A stretch of 64,000 bases of DNA, taken from contig JBDHQI010000010.1 of assembly GCA_039806955.1 (NCBI GenBank), forward strand, positions 68,657 through 132,656, in the 5' to 3' direction. How positions within the stretch are numbered: position 1 is the stretch's first letter; every line of letters begins with the position of its first letter. The notes under the pieces were generated by a model that worked only from the letters and a program-made list of their open reading frames with translations, was not told the origin of the DNA and searched no databases. Position numbers and translations under genes: made by a program. This document shows, in pieces, positions 60,451 to 64,000 of this stretch. The DNA comes from JADLHS01 sp039806955 (GTDB lineage: Bacteria > Verrucomicrobiota > Verrucomicrobiia > Limisphaerales > JADLHS01).

Positions 60451-63400
60451 ATGAAACCAAAACCCCTTTCGCCGCTCGAACAAATCGCCGCCCGCCGGAC
60501 GCGCCGCAAACGGCGCCGCCGCCTCGTGCTGTGGGGCGCGGGGCTTTATGTGTTCACCGGATTTTTCCTCCTGCCCGCCCTCGTGAAATGGCAGTTGCGC
60601 CAACAACTGCCCGCGCTCACGCATCGTCAGGCGGAAGTCAAACAGGTGCGGATGAATCCCTTCACCCTGTCGCTGACCATCCGGGGTTTATCCCTCACGG
60701 AAACCAACGGGACGCCCTTCGTCGCGTGCGACGAATTTTACGCCAATTTCGAGTTATCCTCCCTGTTTCATTGGGCGTGGACGTTTGATGAAATCCATCT
60801 CATCCGCCCGACGGCCAATCTCGTCCGTTTGCGATCGGGAGCTTTCAATGTTTCCGATTTTGTCGCCACCAATACAATGGAAACTAATTTCCCCAGCGCG
60901 TTACCAGCCTTGCGGATTCGGTCTTTGCTGGTGACGAATGCCCTGGTCACGCTAACCGATGCGACGACGGAACCGGTCTTTCACGCGCGCTACGAACCAA
61001 TCCACATCAAGCTCACCGATTTCTCCACGCACCGTGCTGTCGCGGAACCGTATCACATCACCGCGACGGCCAGTGATGGCGAGCGGCTCGAATGGTCCGG
61101 CAGATTTTCGCTGGCGCAATGCGCTTCGGACGGCCACTTCAAACTCAGTGAGCTTTCGCTCGCGAAATACAATCCCTATCTGTCACTGTTGACAACCGCA
61201 ACCGTTGCGCGCGGAGTTCTTGGAATCAACACCGACTACCGGTTGAATTTTGCGCGCCAGCCGTTGGAACTTGAACTCACCAACGCTTCGGTGGAATTGC
61301 GTAATCTGATGGTCAATCCGCCTGAACATGGCGATCCCTTGCTGACGCTGGCTCAACTCCAGATTACCAACGCGACCGCGCAGTTGGCGGAACGCCGGCT
61401 CCGACTCGGCGGCGTGTCTGTTTTGGGCGGCACGGCATTTGTCGAACGCGCCACCAACGGCGACCTGGCGGCCGTCAGTTATTTGAAGCCAGCCACGCCA
61501 TTACCCGCAGCGTCAGCCGAGCCATGGCAACTGCAACTGGACCAGTTTGCCATCACCAACTTCAACCTCACGGCGACCGATTTTTCCACCACGCCGCCCG
61601 CCGGCCTCGGCCTGGAGCATTTGGCGTTGACACTAAAAGATTTTTCCACCCAAACCAATGTGCCTTTTAGCCTGACGCTGGCGGGTACTTGGCTGGGCGG
61701 TGGCGCGTTATCTCTGCAAACGCATGGAACGTTATGGCCACTGAATCAAACGACATCAATAACCGTGAAGGATCTGGCCATCCCACCCGCGCAACCTTAC
61801 CTCAATCAGTACCTCAACCTCGCCGTGCAGTCGGGCAAGTTAAGCGCACAGGCGCAGGTGAAGTTTGATCCCAGCGCAAAACCGCTGTTGCAATTTACCG
61901 GTTCGGGCAGCGTGACGGATTTTGCCTCAACCGACACCCTTTCCGGTCACGAACTCGCGCGGTGGCGGGAGCATATTGTGCGCGGAGTGAACCTGACGCT
62001 GCGTCCCAATCAGATCAGCATTGAACAGCTCAAGTTCACCGACGCGCAAAATAATCTCGTCATCAATTCCAATTTGCAACTCAACGTGGCCAGTCTGGCC
62101 AAGCTGCCCGAACGCACCAATTCCACAACCCGCACCCGCACCAATCACCCGGGGTTGGACGCTTTTCCCATTCATATCGGCGCGCTGACGTTGGAGCATA
62201 ATTCCCTGCGATTGGTGGATGATTCTCTGCCGCGCCGCTTCGAGTGGTCCATTGCCGATATTAACGGCAGCGTTAGCAACATCGTTCTTCCCGGGCAACA
62301 GAAAGCACAGATTGATCTGCATGGCGAAGTTGCTCCGCTCGCTCCGTTTGCGATTGCTGGCGCGCTCACTCCCGATCCGCAAAACCTGTTCACTGATTTA
62401 ACGATCGCTTGCACAAACGCGGATCTGACCGCGCTCAGTCCCTATACTGAAAAGTTCGTTGGCCGCCCGCTGACTAAAGGCAAAATCACCACCGCACTGC
62501 ATTATCAAATCGAAGCGCGCCAGCTCGTCGCAACAAATTTCGCCGACCTGGCCCAGCTCACTCTGGGTGCGCGCGTGGAAAGTCCTGACGCCCTGAAATT
62601 GCCCATTAAACTGGCCATCGGCCTCCTGAAAGATATGGATGGACACATCGTGCTGAACGTGCCGCTGTCCGGCAGTCTGGATGATCCCAAGTTCAGCATC
62701 TGGCGGTTGGTGGGGCAAACCTTGCAAAATCTGGTCGTCAAAGCCGCCGCAGCACCTTTCTCTTTGTTGGGGGCGCTGGTGGGTGGCGGATCGGAATTGC
62801 AGTTTGTTGAATTTGATCCGGGCGATTTCTCGCTTCGTTCCGATCAAACCAACAAACTGGCCAAACTCGGCGCCGCCTTGGAAAAACGCACCGAACTCAC
62901 CTTGGAAATCCGCGCGACGTATGATCCCCAACTCGACGTGGCGGCGTTGGGTCGAAATCAACTTCGACGGCAAATGGAGAATTCGCGGAAGCCTGGATCC
63001 ACCAATGTCACAACTGCCGGAGGCACTCCTGGAGAAACGGCGTTTAACGACGCGGACTACGATCACTGGTTGCGGGACGCCTATCAAGCCGCGTTCAACA
63101 CCACCCCCGAACAGGCGCTCGCCGAAAAATCACACGGAAACACCAACCTCAACCGCGCTGATTTGGAAGGCTTGGCTGCGGGGCCAAACCCTCGCGATCC
63201 GCAGAAAGGAGCAACGGGTTTGTTGGAGTCAAGGTCAGCAGCATCATTATCGGTCCCAAGCAACGCCGAAGTCAGCACCAACGCGCCGACCTCGATGGCT
63301 CCAGCGTTGCAACCCGGATTGGTGCGTGCCAAAATGGAGCAGCGCCTGCTGACCTTGAATCCCGTGACGCCGGAAGCATTGCAAGCGCTTACGGAACAAC

Positions 63401-63531
63401 GAATTGCCACGGTAAAAAAGTTTATGATCATGGACGCGGGCATTTCGGCGGATCGCATTCTGCCGACTACCGACAGTCCTCCGGCGTCCGTCGTCCCTGG
63501 CTCCGCGCGCGTCGAATTCTCTTTGGATTGA
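60451..63531 (+). CDS. DUF748/AsmA-like large envelope protein
   Basis: The 1,026-residue protein has a basic start, one TM helix (LVLWGAGLYVFTGFFLLPALV) and the AsmA/DUF748 motif QLRQQLPALTHRQAEVKQVRMNPFTLSLTIRGLSL. The long beta-rich body ends with a DUF748-type segment (GQTLQNLVVKAAAAPFSLLGALVGGGSELQFVEFDPG). A small OmpA-like tail follows (LTLEIRATYDPQLDVAALGRNQLRRQM to PPASVVPGSARVEFSLD). Family members bridge the periplasm and are linked to lipid transport or envelope integrity; the role here is not shown. Confidence 0.85.
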   Translation: MKPKPLSPLEQIAARRTRRKRRRRLVLWGAGLYVFTGFFLLPALVKWQLRQQLPALTHRQAEVKQVRMNPFTLSLTIRGLSLTETNGTPFVACDEFYANFELSSLFHWAWTFDEIHLIRPTANLVRLRSGAFNVSDFVATNTMETNFPSALPALRIRSLLVTNALVTLTDATTEPVFHARYEPIHIKLTDFSTHRAVAEPYHITATASDGERLEWSGRFSLAQCASDGHFKLSELSLAKYNPYLSLLTTATVARGVLGINTDYRLNFARQPLELELTNASVELRNLMVNPPEHGDPLLTLAQLQITNATAQLAERRLRLGGVSVLGGTAFVERATNGDLAAVSYLKPATPLPAASAEPWQLQLDQFAITNFNLTATDFSTTPPAGLGLEHLALTLKDFSTQTNVPFSLTLAGTWLGGGALSLQTHGTLWPLNQTTSITVKDLAIPPAQPYLNQYLNLAVQSGKLSAQAQVKFDPSAKPLLQFTGSGSVTDFASTDTLSGHELARWREHIVRGVNLTLRPNQISIEQLKFTDAQNNLVINSNLQLNVASLAKLPERTNSTTRTRTNHPGLDAFPIHIGALTLEHNSLRLVDDSLPRRFEWSIADINGSVSNIVLPGQQKAQIDLHGEVAPLAPFAIAGALTPDPQNLFTDLTIACTNADLTALSPYTEKFVGRPLTKGKITTALHYQIEARQLVATNFADLAQLTLGARVESPDALKLPIKLAIGLLKDMDGHIVLNVPLSGSLDDPKFSIWRLVGQTLQNLVVKAAAAPFSLLGALVGGGSELQFVEFDPGDFSLRSDQTNKLAKLGAALEKRTELTLEIRATYDPQLDVAALGRNQLRRQMENSRKPGSTNVTTAGGTPGETAFNDADYDHWLRDAYQAAFNTTPEQALAEKSHGNTNLNRADLEGLAAGPNPRDPQKGATGLLESRSAASLSVPSNAEVSTNAPTSMAPALQPGLVRAKMEQRLLTLNPVTPEALQALTEQRIATVKKFMIMDAGISADRILPTTDSPPASVVPGSARVEFSLD

Positions 63532-63572
63532 TGACTCGCCCGCTGCTGACACCAACCCCATACTTTTCCTGA

Positions 63573-63998
63573 GTGAGTCCATCGGCCCCGACTGAAGATT
63601 TTATCGCCAAAACTTGCCACAGTTTGCAAGAGGGTTCGTTCGTCCGCTTGATCCTGTCAACCCCGGTCACCCCGGAAATGCCGCGCAAAATTCTGGGGCG
63701 CGTGGCAGTTCTACGTGGCCGACGACAGCTCTCCCTCACGTTGCGTCATCCCACTCGCGATATTACTCAAAATCTCGAGCTGACCATTGTAGCCACCTGG
63801 CTTAACGAGCAACTCAAACATCATTATCGCGGCGCGCTGCTTGGCACTACGCATCGCGACTGGCAACTGATCACCAATGCTAACGGGGCGGTGCGTTTGG
63901 TGGATCATCGGCCCGCTCAAACCACTAGCAGCCTGTCGGACTTAGGGAACGCAATTTTAGCAAAGTGGATTGAACAGTTGCTGGGCGTGCGCGTCTGA
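63573..63998 (+). CDS. Small protein resembling the N-terminal part of a methyltransferase family
   Basis: From GTG 63573 the 141-residue protein has EDFIAKTCHSLQEGSFVRLILSTPVTPEMPRKILGRVAVLRGRRQLSLTLRHPTRDITQNLEL. This looks like the N-terminal domain of a group of class I SAM-dependent methyltransferases that are about three times longer. The frame stops at 63996-63998, two bases before the window edge, so the methyltransferase domain is either absent or in another frame further right. The assignment is tentative. Confidence 0.45.
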   Translation: MSPSAPTEDFIAKTCHSLQEGSFVRLILSTPVTPEMPRKILGRVAVLRGRRQLSLTLRHPTRDITQNLELTIVATWLNEQLKHHYRGALLGTTHRDWQLITNANGAVRLVDHRPAQTTSSLSDLGNAILAKWIEQLLGVRV

Positions 63999-64000
63999 AA

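Noticed and set aside
58223..60460. Longer start of the glycosidase-like gene at 60460.
   Set aside because: The extra 56 codons overlap the start of the divergent DUF748 gene, and the signal peptide begins at ATG 60292.
1..64000. CRISPR arrays, rRNA and tRNA genes.
   Set aside because: No regularly spaced direct repeats and no cloverleaf-like or rRNA-like stretches were seen in the intergenic regions; very short or unusual RNAs could have been missed.

Overview
The window reads as chromosomal DNA of a Verrucomicrobiota bacterium, most likely of the Pedosphaera/Limisphaerales kind. This is inferred from gene content (long T2SS pseudopilin operon with PilM/PilO-like subunits, HPr/HprK without other PTS genes, a membrane Ser/Thr kinase paired with an ECF-type sigma factor, secreted beta-propeller and glycosidase-like proteins) and from GC-rich dispersed palindromes scattered between and even inside genes. 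It is not proven by a marker gene: no rRNA or tRNA was found.

Layout. 1-3360: start of a Tricorn-type protease, a palindrome-rich gap, an anchored protein with a pseudopilin-like tail, and a DUF433/DUF5615 toxin-antitoxin-like pair. 3367-18373: hflX, then on the minus strand a type II secretion operon read gspE-F-G-H-I-J-K, PilM-like, PilO-like, GspC-like, and a secretin split into two proteins, ending in a sensor histidine kinase. Most junctions overlap by a few bases. 18571-26121: a truncated LigA-like protein, radC, a two-lobed retropepsin-like membrane protein, a 40-residue lipoprotein, yqgE, a metallo-beta-lactamase-fold hydrolase and a beta-propeller protein. 26237-30798: a 1,240-residue Ser/Thr kinase followed by a sigma factor. 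30881-34752: divergent fucose isomerase-like and fucose permease-like genes. 34833-43373: housekeeping (release-factor-like protein, ffh, lptE, bamD-like, msrB, gatA, gatC, HPr, hprK).

43536-55335: larB and larC, normally adjacent genes for the lactate racemase nickel-pincer cofactor, are separated by about 9.7 kb of foreign DNA. This island has a tyrosine integrase at its left end, a helicase remnant, small membrane proteins, a secreted caspase/gingipain-like protein, a lectin-like secreted protein, a second recombinase enclosed by perfect 29-bp inverted repeats, and a mobile-element-type RadC. Candidate direct repeats lie at both ends. Just past larC an intact IS630-type element (1,071 bp, TA target duplication) splits a small membrane-protein gene; removing it in silico restores the frame exactly. 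56999-63998: ribBA, a glycosidase-like secreted protein, a DUF748/AsmA-like giant, and a small terminal ORF.

The strongest candidates for something new are the palindrome-flanked recombinase cassette (51578-52265), which looks like a minimal invertible or mobile unit next to a secreted-protein gene; the secretin split inside its N3 domain with the second half carrying its own signal peptide; and two dispersed palindromes translated in frame inside the catalytic domain of a protein kinase.
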